A stretch of DNA of 32,006 nt from Luteolibacter sp. (GTDB taxonomy: Bacteria > Verrucomicrobiota > Verrucomicrobiia > Verrucomicrobiales > Akkermansiaceae). The stretch covers positions 1 to 32,006 of the forward strand of contig JAJTHK010000093.1 of assembly GCA_021298895.1 (NCBI GenBank), read 5' to 3'. A program made the translations under genes and the position numbers. The notes beneath the pieces are model-generated. The model was not told the origin of the DNA. It worked only from the letters and a program-made list of their open reading frames with translations, and searched no databases. Shown here piece after piece: positions 23,878-31,901 of this stretch; the stretch's first letter is position 1, and each line of letters starts with the position of its first letter.

Positions 23878-24247
23878 GACCTTTTTGAGTTTTTTCTGAA
23901 AAAAATTCTTAAATGTGCATTTGGGTAGATTGATATCTCGCAAGTCCTTATGATTCGTTGAATTGGCAATGGATCATCCGGCAATGGATCATCCATTGAG
24001 GGTTCTTCTCTTTTACCGACACGAACTGACAAAGAAGACAAAAAGTAACCCTTCGAGCCGCATGAAGCTTGTTCCAAAAAATGACTTTCATGAGAACCTG
24101 AATATCTGGGGGTATTTTCGCCTCAGGATGAATATGAGTGCAGACATCATTGAGCCCTCGGACAAATAAGCAATCGGAGCCATGAAGGCGCCCCTAAGGA
24201 CGTTCAATACACTTGACCTGTTAAGTTGAGGTGCTACGAAGCGCGGC
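23878..24247. other. Non-coding region between rpsL and the aldolase gene
   Basis: No convincing gene. A 68-codon plus-strand ORF (23963-24169) begins inside a tandem repeat and has no family features. A 15-bp unit, GGCAATGGATCATCC, is repeated in tandem at 23965-23979 and 23980-23994. The region presumably carries divergent promoters for rpsL (minus) and the aldolase (plus). Confidence 0.5.
23965..23994. repeat. Tandem duplication of a 15-bp unit
   Basis: Two identical, directly adjacent copies of GGCAATGGATCATCC are seen. Two copies only, in non-coding DNA; most likely a replication-slippage duplication. Confidence 0.7.
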
Positions 24248-25189
24248 ATGAGCAACATTTTCTCTGGAACCATTCCTGCACTGATGACCCCTTGCGATGC
24301 CAAGGGAAGCCCCGATTTCAGCGCACTTGTAGAAACTGGACATCACTTGATCGGTGCGGGCATGGACTCGGTGGTCTATTGCGGATCGATGGGCGACTGG
24401 CCACTTCTGACCGACGAGCAGCGCCAGACAGGAGTGAAGGCTTTGGTGGATGCTGGGATCAAAGTGATTGTAGGAACGGGAGCGCAGAATACAAAAATTG
24501 CGGCGGCACATGCTGCCCATGCAAGAGAAGTTGGCGCACATGGTTTGATGGTCATTCCCAGGGTTCTTTCTCGTGGGCTTTCCCCAGCAGCCCAATACAA
24601 TCATTTCACCGCAGTTCTGGAAGCGGGTGGACCGAATCTACCTGCAGTTATCTACAACTCTCCCTACTACGGTTTTTCAACCAAAGCGGATCTCTTTTTC
24701 AAAATGCATCAACAGTATCCGCAATTGATCGGATTCAAAGAGTTTGGTGGGGCTGCGGATCTGACTTATGCTGCTGAAAATATTACCACGGGAAACGACA
24801 AGCTCACCCTGATGGTTGGAGTGGACACACAAGTCTATCATGGCTTTGTGAACTGCGGTGCTGGCGGAGCGATCACGGGTGTGGGAAATGCTCTAACGAA
24901 AGAGGTGCTGCACATGGTCCGTTTGTGTAAACGTGCCGCAAAAGGCGATGCGAAGGCACGGGCTTATGCGCTGGAGCTTACCGAGGCAATTCGTGTGCTC
25001 TCCACGTTTGATGAAGGTCCAGACCTTGTGCTTTACTACAAGCGCCTCATGGTTCTCGAAGGACACGCTGCCTACGAGCATCAGATCTATGCCGACGATC
25101 AATTGAGCCCTGCGCAAAAAGCACATATCGACTCACAACACGCCCTGTTCCGCAGTTGGTGGAGTTCTTGGAGCGGCAAGGACTATTGA
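24248..25189 (+). CDS. Dihydrodipicolinate synthase/N-acetylneuraminate lyase superfamily aldolase
   Basis: This class I aldolase forms a Schiff base with pyruvate or a 2-oxo acid. The 313-residue TIM barrel shows the Schiff-base lysine K164 in IGFKEFGG and the catalytic Tyr136 in YNSPYYGF. It has GSMGDWPLLTDEQR at 47-60 where DapA has GTTGE, which argues against lysine biosynthesis. Related proteins with VGTGAQNT and SFDEGPDLVLYYK-like segments are annotated only as family members, and a sugar-acid or hydroxyproline-type catabolic role is possible. It starts at ATG 24248 with no strong Shine-Dalgarno site, and stands alone. A 15-bp duplication covers its stop codon. Confidence 0.88.
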   Translation: MSNIFSGTIPALMTPCDAKGSPDFSALVETGHHLIGAGMDSVVYCGSMGDWPLLTDEQRQTGVKALVDAGIKVIVGTGAQNTKIAAAHAAHAREVGAHGLMVIPRVLSRGLSPAAQYNHFTAVLEAGGPNLPAVIYNSPYYGFSTKADLFFKMHQQYPQLIGFKEFGGAADLTYAAENITTGNDKLTLMVGVDTQVYHGFVNCGAGGAITGVGNALTKEVLHMVRLCKRAAKGDAKARAYALELTEAIRVLSTFDEGPDLVLYYKRLMVLEGHAAYEHQIYADDQLSPAQKAHIDSQHALFRSWWSSWSGKDY

Positions 25190-25215
25190 AGCAGACGGTG
25201 TTGAAGCAGACGGTG
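25186..25215. repeat. Tandem duplication of a 15-bp unit across the aldolase stop codon
   Basis: TTGAAGCAGACGGTG occurs twice in tandem (25186-25200 and 25201-25215). The first copy contains the aldolase TGA, so the protein is unaffected. Confidence 0.75.
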
Positions 25216-25256
25216 CTGTAAAAAACACCAGCGACTTTGGCAAACTAACCAGAAAT

Positions 25257-25331
<75 letters not shown>

Positions 25332-25418
25332 ATTATCCATGATCCCGCACAAAGCGGGGGTGGAGGAAATGCATGATGCCACCGGATTTGTCAAACGGAA
25401 GATCGCGGAAAGTCATTT

Positions 25419-25883
25419 TTATCCTTCACCGGGTGGGGATACGACGATGATGCGTTCGACGCCGCTTTTTGAAAATTCATCCCAGTAACGTTTTTCCCAA
25501 GCCACGGTGCGAGCACGGCGTTGCTCTTCGGTGAGTGCCTCCCATGCGGGTAGGCCGATGGATTTCACGAGATCGCGATCTGCGAGTCGGATAGTCAGTT
25601 CATCCCAGAAACTCTCATTGCGGAACTCCTCGTAGCATTCGTGGTAAAACATTTTTTCTTCCACCTCTTTTTTAACCCGGAAACGTTTGGTTTCCTCGTC
25701 GAACTCAATGATCGCCGCCAAGCCGTTTTGTGCGGCTTTGCCCAGCATCTTGCTTTCGAAATCCTCGTATTCGGAAATCTTCTGATCGGCCGATGGCTTT
25801 TGATTCCATGAAGCCACGCTCACCGCAAGGCTGAGCATTTCAACCAAGGTCGCGAGTTCTTGTTCGGTGAATCGGATGTGCAT
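25419..25883 (-). CDS. Hypothetical protein, soluble, Glu-rich
   Basis: I do not recognise this 154-residue protein. It has no signal peptide or membrane segment, is rich in Glu, Lys and aromatic residues, and starts MHIRFTEQELATLVEML, which is likely helical. A central FDEETKRFRVKKEVEEKMF segment precedes a Trp-rich C-terminal half with LPAWEALTEEQRRART. The even composition and plausible domain pattern suggest a real gene. It is in the same direction as the metalloprotease-like gene 46 bp upstream, so the two may share a transcript. Confidence 0.65.
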   Translation of the reverse strand: MHIRFTEQELATLVEMLSLAVSVASWNQKPSADQKISEYEDFESKMLGKAAQNGLAAIIEFDEETKRFRVKKEVEEKMFYHECYEEFRNESFWDELTIRLADRDLVKSIGLPAWEALTEEQRRARTVAWEKRYWDEFSKSGVERIIVVSPPGEG

Positions 25884-25929
25884 CTGGATGAATAAGAGCA
25901 GGGAAACCTAACAAAAGAAACATCCAACT

Positions 25930-27081
25930 TTACTTAGCTGCGTGCTTATCGATTAGGCGCTGCCAGTAATCCTTCCAATATTCATCGTAGTAATCCAGAC
26001 CCGCGATGCGGATTTCCTCGGAATCGACCACGACGGGGGCTTTGGCTGGATCGTAACCCGCGAGGTGATCTTTGCCAGCGCGCTTGCGTGGAGAAACGAA
26101 ACGCCATTCGCCGTTGCCTAGAACCTCTTCGCAAAATTTCGCGAGATCGGGATCGTAGGCTTTGAGTTGATCGCGGGTGGAGATGTGGTTGTGATCGTGA
26201 TCCATCGTCCGATTCGTGTTGAACCAGCATTGCACGCCTTCGGCGAAAAACTCTCCGCGGTTTTTTGAGGCGTAGCAATCTTTGGGTCCACCAAAGACTA
26301 TCAGCACTTGATCTTTTCCGGTTACCTTGACTTGGGAATTTGTGGGTTTTTCATTCACGAGAATATCTCCCCCATCTAGGCATTTCTTTAATAAATCAGG
26401 CGATTGTTTGGGAAAGGCTTTCACCAAAGCATCTAACAGAAGCACCGGTTCATCGCCCTGCACCCTGCGGAAACGTTGTGCCGCACGGCCGTCCTGCCAG
26501 CGTTTATTCGCCATGGACGCCTCATAGGTCGCCGTCCATTTCTTTTTTAGTTCCTCATCAAAACCCGGGCCGTGAATCACATGTCCGAACTCATGGATCA
26601 GGATGCTTTCGATCTGCATGCCGCCCTCGTATTCCATCACGTCTTCTTCAGCAAACAACACCACAAACCTATTGTCCTTCTTATCGAGAAATCCGCGCTG
26701 CCGCCAGTTGTAGAAATTCAGCTCTTTACCGATTAATGCTGATTTGTATTGGGGCACTTCGGAAGTCAGTTCGTTATGACCAACCAAAATACAAAGCACT
26801 TTTTGATCGCGGATCCGTTGCGCGATGTCCGGCTTGAGCTCTTTCATCATCTGATCAAACAGATAAGCCGTCTCCAAATGCGTGACATCCGGAACCTTTG
26901 CCGAGGTCGCAATCAAAATATCCTGCACCATCGTGCCTTTTTTGAAAAACGTTCCATCCAGCTTGTATTCTGTTAGAAGCTCAGGGGTCAGCGGCTTGAC
27001 CTCGTGGGCCGACGTTAAACCGCCCGTGGCGAAGATGAGAGCCAAGATGAGCGGGAGTTTTCCAAGTCGATAAAGATTCAT
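25930..27081 (-). CDS. Secreted zinc metalloprotease-like protein (HEFGH, EFFAE)
   Basis: Probably an exported zincin. The chosen start (ATG 27081, MNLYRLGKLPLILALIFATG) gives a clean signal peptide ending near SAHE; the frame can be extended 26 codons upstream, but that would bury the signal. In the 383-residue form, HEFGH at 163-167 supplies two zinc ligands and the catalytic Glu. EFFAE at 277-281 offers a likely third ligand, an arrangement like anthrax lethal-factor-type (ATLF/M34-like) zincins. A His/Asp run (MDHDHNHIS) follows soon after. The substrate is unknown, and a hydrolase with lost activity is possible. Confidence 0.75.
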   Translation of the reverse strand: MNLYRLGKLPLILALIFATGGLTSAHEVKPLTPELLTEYKLDGTFFKKGTMVQDILIATSAKVPDVTHLETAYLFDQMMKELKPDIAQRIRDQKVLCILVGHNELTSEVPQYKSALIGKELNFYNWRQRGFLDKKDNRFVVLFAEEDVMEYEGGMQIESILIHEFGHVIHGPGFDEELKKKWTATYEASMANKRWQDGRAAQRFRRVQGDEPVLLLDALVKAFPKQSPDLLKKCLDGGDILVNEKPTNSQVKVTGKDQVLIVFGGPKDCYASKNRGEFFAEGVQCWFNTNRTMDHDHNHISTRDQLKAYDPDLAKFCEEVLGNGEWRFVSPRKRAGKDHLAGYDPAKAPVVVDSEEIRIAGLDYYDEYWKDYWQRLIDKHAAK

Positions 27082-27218
27082 AAGTCGAAACCCAAGCAGC
27101 ACATGCCGCGCCATGCAAGCTGCTTTGTATTTCTTATTCGCTCTATTGGAGAACTCCATTGGCTGATGGATTACCGATTGATGATTGTTGATTTTGGATG
27201 TTTGATTTATTCAAGTAG

Positions 27219-27237
27219 CTGCCGCGTCTCGCGGCAG
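27219..27237. repeat. Perfect 8-bp GC-rich hairpin, probable part of a dispersed repeat
   Basis: CTGCCGCG-TCT-CGCGGCAG is a perfect stem with a 3-nt loop, in a GC-rich stretch (27216-27290) that contrasts with the TTGAT-rich sequence before it. A partial CCTGCCGC copy occurs near 27279-27286. The density of such elements suggests an intergenic repeat. It lies in front of the LRR protein gene. Confidence 0.45.
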
Positions 27238-27312
27238 GCCGTGCAAGTGGCGTCCCGCCGCTTTGCTCCCCAACTCCCCTGCCGCATTGACTTTCAAAGC
27301 AGTGCATGGTTG

Positions 27313-27888
27313 ATGACGGGAGTGAATGACGAGCACACGGCGAAGACCAAACTGAGTTTCAGGAGGAAACTTTTGTATGGCATCATCGCCTTCTTCCTCG
27401 TCTTCATCGGCTTGCTGTTTTGGCAGTTGTATACCTACAATAACGCCGTCCGCATGGCGAAGGAGGCTGGGTTCTATTGGTCGTGCGACGACCCAATAAG
27501 CCTCATTCGGCGAAATTGGCGCTATGCATTTGAAAATTCCACATGGGGCCCACACGACCGCGTGCTTGTGATAAAAAAAGTCTCCACCCTTGATGACTAC
27601 CGCCAAATGCTCCAATACCTGCGCCCAACGGCACTCGATATTAGCGGCTGTCCCGAGTTAAAAAATGTCAACGCACTCAAGGGTCTCACAGATCTAGAAA
27701 TACTCACCCTTAGAGCCTGCACCGCGCTACAAAACGTTGACAGCCTCAAGAGCATCTCCTCACTAGAAGATCTCGACCTCAGCGGCTGCCACAAAATCCC
27801 CGCCGCCGATCTACGAGAACTAAGCGCGGCACTTCCGAAAACGAACATCGTCTTCCCCGACAACACAAATAATCCGCCTCAGGAATAG
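27313..27888 (+). CDS. Membrane-anchored leucine-rich-repeat protein
   Basis: This is a 191-residue protein when started at ATG 27313 (MTGVNDEHTAKTKLSFRRK). The frame is open 70 codons further up, but that stretch passes through the repeat-like hairpin region and looks non-coding. A basic segment and one hydrophobic helix (about 20-40, LLYGIIAFFLVFIGLLFWQL) indicate an N-terminal anchor. A domain with a Trp/Arg-rich part follows, then about three Cys-type leucine-rich repeats (ALDISGCPELKNV, ILTLRACTALQNV, DLDLSGCHKIPA) near 105-175. Such repeats usually bind proteins. The partner is unknown. Confidence 0.7.
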   Translation: MTGVNDEHTAKTKLSFRRKLLYGIIAFFLVFIGLLFWQLYTYNNAVRMAKEAGFYWSCDDPISLIRRNWRYAFENSTWGPHDRVLVIKKVSTLDDYRQMLQYLRPTALDISGCPELKNVNALKGLTDLEILTLRACTALQNVDSLKSISSLEDLDLSGCHKIPAADLRELSAALPKTNIVFPDNTNNPPQE

Positions 27889-27959
27889 ACATCCCTCATC
27901 GCTTCCCTCTCGACACATCACCTCGTGCTTGCATAGCTTTTTACGTTAATCAAAAAACC

Positions 27960-28316
27960 ATGATCTGGGATCTTTATCAACAACAGCAAATCAACGATGC
28001 GGAACGTACTGCAGACAAAGCCATTTCTAAAGCAGATCGGTACGCTGGAGATATTTCGGATCTTCGCAACCATGTTGAACGCCTCTCTCTCGCCTCACAA
28101 GCGATGTGGGAGTTGCTACAAAACTGGGCGGGAATCACCGAAGCGGAGCTTGAGACGAAAATGATAGAAATCGATGCACGGGACGGACGGATCGATGGTA
28201 AAATGGGCACGGCGCCCATCAACTGCCCGGCCTGTGGGAGAACAACAAGTTCAACCCGCGATACCTGCGTGATGTGCGGTGCGCCTACGAGACGAAAGCA
28301 TCAGTTTGAGAGTTAA
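27960..28316 (+). CDS. Coiled-coil protein with C-terminal zinc ribbon
   Basis: This 118-residue cytosolic protein of unknown role has a helical, probably coiled-coil N-terminal half (about 8-75, including DAERTADKAISKADRYAG). A C-terminal zinc ribbon with two knuckles follows, CPAC (89-92) and CVMC (103-106), a likely Cys4 site. It ends in a short basic tail. It lies 71 bp after the LRR gene and 47 bp before the small membrane protein gene, all on the plus strand. Confidence 0.7.
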   Translation: MIWDLYQQQQINDAERTADKAISKADRYAGDISDLRNHVERLSLASQAMWELLQNWAGITEAELETKMIEIDARDGRIDGKMGTAPINCPACGRTTSSTRDTCVMCGAPTRRKHQFES

Positions 28317-28363
28317 CAAATTCCATCAAAATAAGTAAAATTGAACTTAAGAATCCAACCATC

Positions 28364-28735
28364 ATGATCCCTGAAAACCAGCAACAGCCCACCGTTATAT
28401 TTTGGTTCAAGTTTTACGCAGCCTCGTTGAGTTTCCTCTATTTACTCACGTTAGGCTTTTCGCTTTTTTTGATCTTTGGTGATACCTCCTCGATGGAGAT
28501 GGAAGAGACCTTTACTAAATTACTCGGCGTAGTCTTGCTCTTTATTAGCCTGGCTCTCATGGTTGCCTGTTTTCTGCCGCTAGTGCTTGCGCCCAGACCA
28601 TGGCTCTGGGTTTACAATCTTCTCATCATCTGCCTCGGCATGACCAGTGCGTGCTACCTTCTCGTTTGCATTCCTTTGCTGATTTTTTGGCTGAAACCAG
28701 AAACTCAGAGATACTATGGAAAGAATGTGATTTAG
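28364..28735 (+). CDS. Small integral membrane protein
   Basis: This 123-residue protein of unknown function has three or four hydrophobic helices (about 13-38, 50-76 and 79-110). Short loops and a basic C-terminal tail (KPETQRYYGKNVI) complete it. It has no recognised motif. It follows the zinc-ribbon gene and converges with the large VIT-domain gene, whose stop is only 10 bp away. Confidence 0.65.
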   Translation: MIPENQQQPTVIFWFKFYAASLSFLYLLTLGFSLFLIFGDTSSMEMEETFTKLLGVVLLFISLALMVACFLPLVLAPRPWLWVYNLLIICLGMTSACYLLVCIPLLIFWLKPETQRYYGKNVI

Positions 28736-28745
28736 ATTCATTCAT

Positions 28746-31700
28746 TTACTGCAAAACGATCGTCTCTGAACCACCTGGGAGAACTTCTGTGATGCGAATG
28801 AGTTTGTTAGAATCATCGAATAGGATCTGCATCGTCTTCGCACCGAGTGTGTAGATGAGAGGATTGGATTTCGCGTCGGTGGGTTTACCAAGGACTTCGA
28901 TCACTTGATCGCGGTTCATGCCGATTTTAAGATTACTTGCCTCGCTACTGAGTTCACCGCGACCAAATTGAATCTTACCGATTTCGATTTTCTCTCTGGG
29001 TTTATCGAGGCGGATGGTGATGTTTTCGCGTTTTTCGTTGGGTCGGCCCCAGTTGGTAAAGACAGTGGCGGTGATGGTGGCTGGACCGACTACGGTTTGC
29101 TGATGGGAAGCGAAGTAGTTGGTTTTAATCGTGTAACTGCCAGTGGGCGCAACGCGCATAAGATATTCTTCCGGGCCGTATCCATCGGTGATGTCTTGTG
29201 AAACGAATCCGCCTTGGCCAGTGCGGTTGTTGCCGTAATAAGCTTCTTCACCACCGGGTTCTAGCACATGGAGATCGATATCTGTCGAATCCGCATCCCA
29301 TGACATAATGATGCGTAGATCGGTATCGAGATTTTCTCGCAGGCGTTTATCGTATTCTGGAATTTTCGGTTTGGAGTCTGATTTCCATTCTTTCTTTTCA
29401 ATCGATGCAACGAGGGCGTTTAGCTCCTCGAGAGCAAAGATGGAAATGGTGTCGCCGTGGCGCTGCCATTTACCGATCGCACAATCTAACAATAACTGCA
29501 TCGCTTCTTCCAAATGTGTGTTGGAGCCAGTCGCTTGGCCGTGATCGGCAAGCACGAGCGCGAGATCGCGGAAGGATTGAGGTTGCTCGGGGCGGAGCTT
29601 GGCAACGCGACGCAGAATCACTGCCGCAACTTCCAACTCATCGGCTTGACGCAGACGCCATGCAAGAACCCGCAGCATCGCCGCATCTTCGATACGCATT
29701 TCAGCTAAATTCGTCAGGATGCGTCGGCCATGTTTCTTATCGCCGTTTTTGTAAAAGAAATCGGCACAATCGAGAAAGAACGCGGGGCTTTCCGTCCACT
29801 TGGTGCGCTCGCTGAGATAGGTGGCGTAGCGTTTCTCTTTATCAGTTTCAGCGATGGCTTTGAGGTAAGGCGTTTTCGGATCCCATGGCTTGATAGTGAT
29901 CGATGAGTTAGCGGCTTCTTGACCATCTGCTTTCTTGTCTACTGCCATACCAGTCATTCTCTCCCCTGCTTGTGGAGCAGAGGCAGGAGCTGCGAATGCA
30001 TCGGCGGTTGAATCTTCATTAAGTCTACTTTCCCGAGCTTCGCCCCTGTGAGATAAAGCCCTTGGCATCCCACGACTGCGGAAGTCTAACGAACTTTCAT
30101 CGTTTAAATTCAAACCTTCAGCCCTTTTGGCTCCGCCATGACGATTCGGTTTTCCTTTCGAGAAATCGGTTTTCCACCATTCCACACGGGCTTGCCATAA
30201 CGCGACAAGTTGTTCGATTCGCTGATTATCTGTTAGACCTTGTTTTTTCGGCCGCGATTTCATGACGGCTTGCCATTGATTGCGCATTTCGGAAAGCGAT
30301 GCCGGAGGTTCAATTTCGTATTGAACCCATTGATCGAGAGTTTCAAGGACGATGAGAGAGGTCGCTGGACTGACGAGCCCGTAGGTTCTACCCAGAGAGA
30401 GCAGCTCATCTTCCATCTGATCGGCGCGTGGTGAGAGTTGGTTCACCCGAGCGGAAGCCCATGCGGTGGCGAGGACTTTGCCTTCTTTGGCATCAGCTTT
30501 GCGCAGGACAAAAGGATCGGAGAGTGTGCCATCGGCATAAGTGATCTGAACACTTGCTTCATCAGCAGTGAGCTGACCTAACAACTTGATGCGTCCGTTT
30601 GCCGATTGGCCGATACCTTGGACATGGGCGATACCCGTACCGCGTAGGCCGGTGACGCGGGCTGCTGGGCTAGAAATTTCTTGTGCAGCAGAAGCGATCT
30701 CTTGAGTTTTTAGATCAATCAGAGCGCCAGCACAGGCTTGGCGGAGGGTTTCAAGATCTGCAACGGATTGAGAGACAACTGCGATGACAGGCACTCCTTC
30801 AAAGGCCAGCGGCATACCGGATAAGGTGTCCAATGCATCGCTGAATAAAAGCGTCCGAGATCTTTTAGATTGATCTGCATTTGGATTTTTCAGGCTGGTC
30901 GCAAGCGCGGCCAAATCGCTACCACCATCGAAAGGTTCTGCTTTGATTGCAGCAATGAGTTCATCGGCAGATTTGAAATCGCGTGATGGCTCGACCACAT
31001 CACGAAACACCGTGAGTTTGAAGGCATTGGCTGGGATTTTTGAAAGGAGTTCGAAATCTTTGGTTAGATCCGCAACCGCACGACTTCCTGATGCGTCCCA
31101 AAGGATATGTAAAAGTTCGATGCCTGGGCTGTCTGATTTTTTAGCAACCGCAGGAACCGTCGATATCATGAACCAATTTTTCCCTTCGGCATCGCGCTGG
31201 ATTTGATGAAGGGATTTTGGAAGTTTTGGTAGAGCAACGATGATGTCCTCGCCGGGTTTCGTATCCTTCGATGAAGATTTCACACGCCAGACGTTTTCTG
31301 CTTGTTCAAAACGCTTATCCCCTAGCCCACCGATTTCTGGACGAACATCGGCATGGGTGCTGACTTCAATTTCGATGTCGAGCTTCGTGATGCTTTCGCG
31401 TGGCAATCCAATCGGCAGAGCGGCGTCACCATTCGTAGCAGAAAGCAGCGGAGTGATGTAAGTCAGACGAATCCGACGTTCCCCTTTCGCAGGAAGTGGA
31501 AAAATGCGGGTGCGGTAGAGATTGCCTTTCACGTGCTCGACCAGACCGGGATCGACCTTACGACGCACTTCTGTTTCAAAAGCCACCCTTGCTTTTTCTT
31601 TAGGAACGATCACTCCATCGACCAGCACACCATTGATATCGAGTGCATAACCACAAACCGATGCGCCATCTGGCAGAGGGAAGATTAGATCACCCTCGAG

Positions 31701-31796
31701 TTGGCGACTGTTTGGATTATGAAAAACGAGAGTGGTTTCAACCACGGCGTAAAGACCGTTGATTTTCGCAGACACTGCCATCTCACGAGTCTGCAT
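28746..31796 (-). CDS. VIT/vWA-like protein with helical, DUF2135 and BamE-like domains
   Basis: This is a large multidomain protein, 1016 residues from the first ATG. In order: a VIT domain (about 1-120, with VVETTLVFHNPNSRQLEG and FPLPDGA); a vWA-like domain (about 225-400) with the MIDAS-like DASGS; the post-vWA segment YGLVSPATSLIVLE; a disordered Ala/Arg/Glu linker (about 565-650); TPR-like helices (about 665-805); a DUF2135/YfaP-like domain with WDADSTDIDLHVLEPGGEEAY; and a C-terminal BamE/SmpA-like end (LKIGMNRDQVIEVLGKPTDA, about 962-981). VIT proteins are usually secreted or envelope-bound, yet this ORF lacks a signal peptide. The reading frame continues upstream without a start codon (31797-31898), so the true N-terminus is uncertain. 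Confidence 0.85.
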   Translation of the reverse strand: MQTREMAVSAKINGLYAVVETTLVFHNPNSRQLEGDLIFPLPDGASVCGYALDINGVLVDGVIVPKEKARVAFETEVRRKVDPGLVEHVKGNLYRTRIFPLPAKGERRIRLTYITPLLSATNGDAALPIGLPRESITKLDIEIEVSTHADVRPEIGGLGDKRFEQAENVWRVKSSSKDTKPGEDIIVALPKLPKSLHQIQRDAEGKNWFMISTVPAVAKKSDSPGIELLHILWDASGSRAVADLTKDFELLSKIPANAFKLTVFRDVVEPSRDFKSADELIAAIKAEPFDGGSDLAALATSLKNPNADQSKRSRTLLFSDALDTLSGMPLAFEGVPVIAVVSQSVADLETLRQACAGALIDLKTQEIASAAQEISSPAARVTGLRGTGIAHVQGIGQSANGRIKLLGQLTADEASVQITYADGTLSDPFVLRKADAKEGKVLATAWASARVNQLSPRADQMEDELLSLGRTYGLVSPATSLIVLETLDQWVQYEIEPPASLSEMRNQWQAVMKSRPKKQGLTDNQRIEQLVALWQARVEWWKTDFSKGKPNRHGGAKRAEGLNLNDESSLDFRSRGMPRALSHRGEARESRLNEDSTADAFAAPASAPQAGERMTGMAVDKKADGQEAANSSITIKPWDPKTPYLKAIAETDKEKRYATYLSERTKWTESPAFFLDCADFFYKNGDKKHGRRILTNLAEMRIEDAAMLRVLAWRLRQADELEVAAVILRRVAKLRPEQPQSFRDLALVLADHGQATGSNTHLEEAMQLLLDCAIGKWQRHGDTISIFALEELNALVASIEKKEWKSDSKPKIPEYDKRLRENLDTDLRIIMSWDADSTDIDLHVLEPGGEEAYYGNNRTGQGGFVSQDITDGYGPEEYLMRVAPTGSYTIKTNYFASHQQTVVGPATITATVFTNWGRPNEKRENITIRLDKPREKIEIGKIQFGRGELSSEASNLKIGMNRDQVIEVLGKPTDAKSNPLIYTLGAKTMQILFDDSNKLIRITEVLPGGSETIVLQ

Positions 31797-31898
31797 GGGC
31801 CCGATATCGGGATCTCGGCGGTTTTCTGGGAAAATAATTTCAATGCGCGGCGGAATCGGTCGCGGTGAAGTGGTCTCCTTTATGTTGCCAGTAAATTG
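31797..31898 (-). other. In-frame, protein-like upstream extension without a start codon
   Basis: Upstream of ATG 31796 the frame stays open for 34 codons to a TGA at 31899-31901. It reads like protein (SPRPIPPRIEIIFPENRRD followed by PDIGP). A perfect AAGGAG lies at 31875-31880, but no ATG, GTG or TTG follows it in frame. Either translation uses a rare start (ATA or ATT), or the real start and signal peptide were lost by deletion or mutation, or the assembly contains an error. Confidence 0.55.
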
Positions 31899-31901
31899 TC
31901 A

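Noticed and set aside
23963-24169. 68-codon plus-strand ORF upstream of the aldolase.
   Set aside because: It begins within a tandem duplication (AMDHP repeated), has no recognisable domain and no ribosome binding site.
25216-25256. Possible terminator between the aldolase and the tRNA gene.
   Set aside because: Only a 4-bp GGTG/CACC stem can form, with the A-run inside the loop.
27103-27312. Upstream 70-codon extension of the LRR protein.
   Set aside because: It passes through a GC-rich hairpin repeat, and the signal-anchor protein starts sensibly at 27313.
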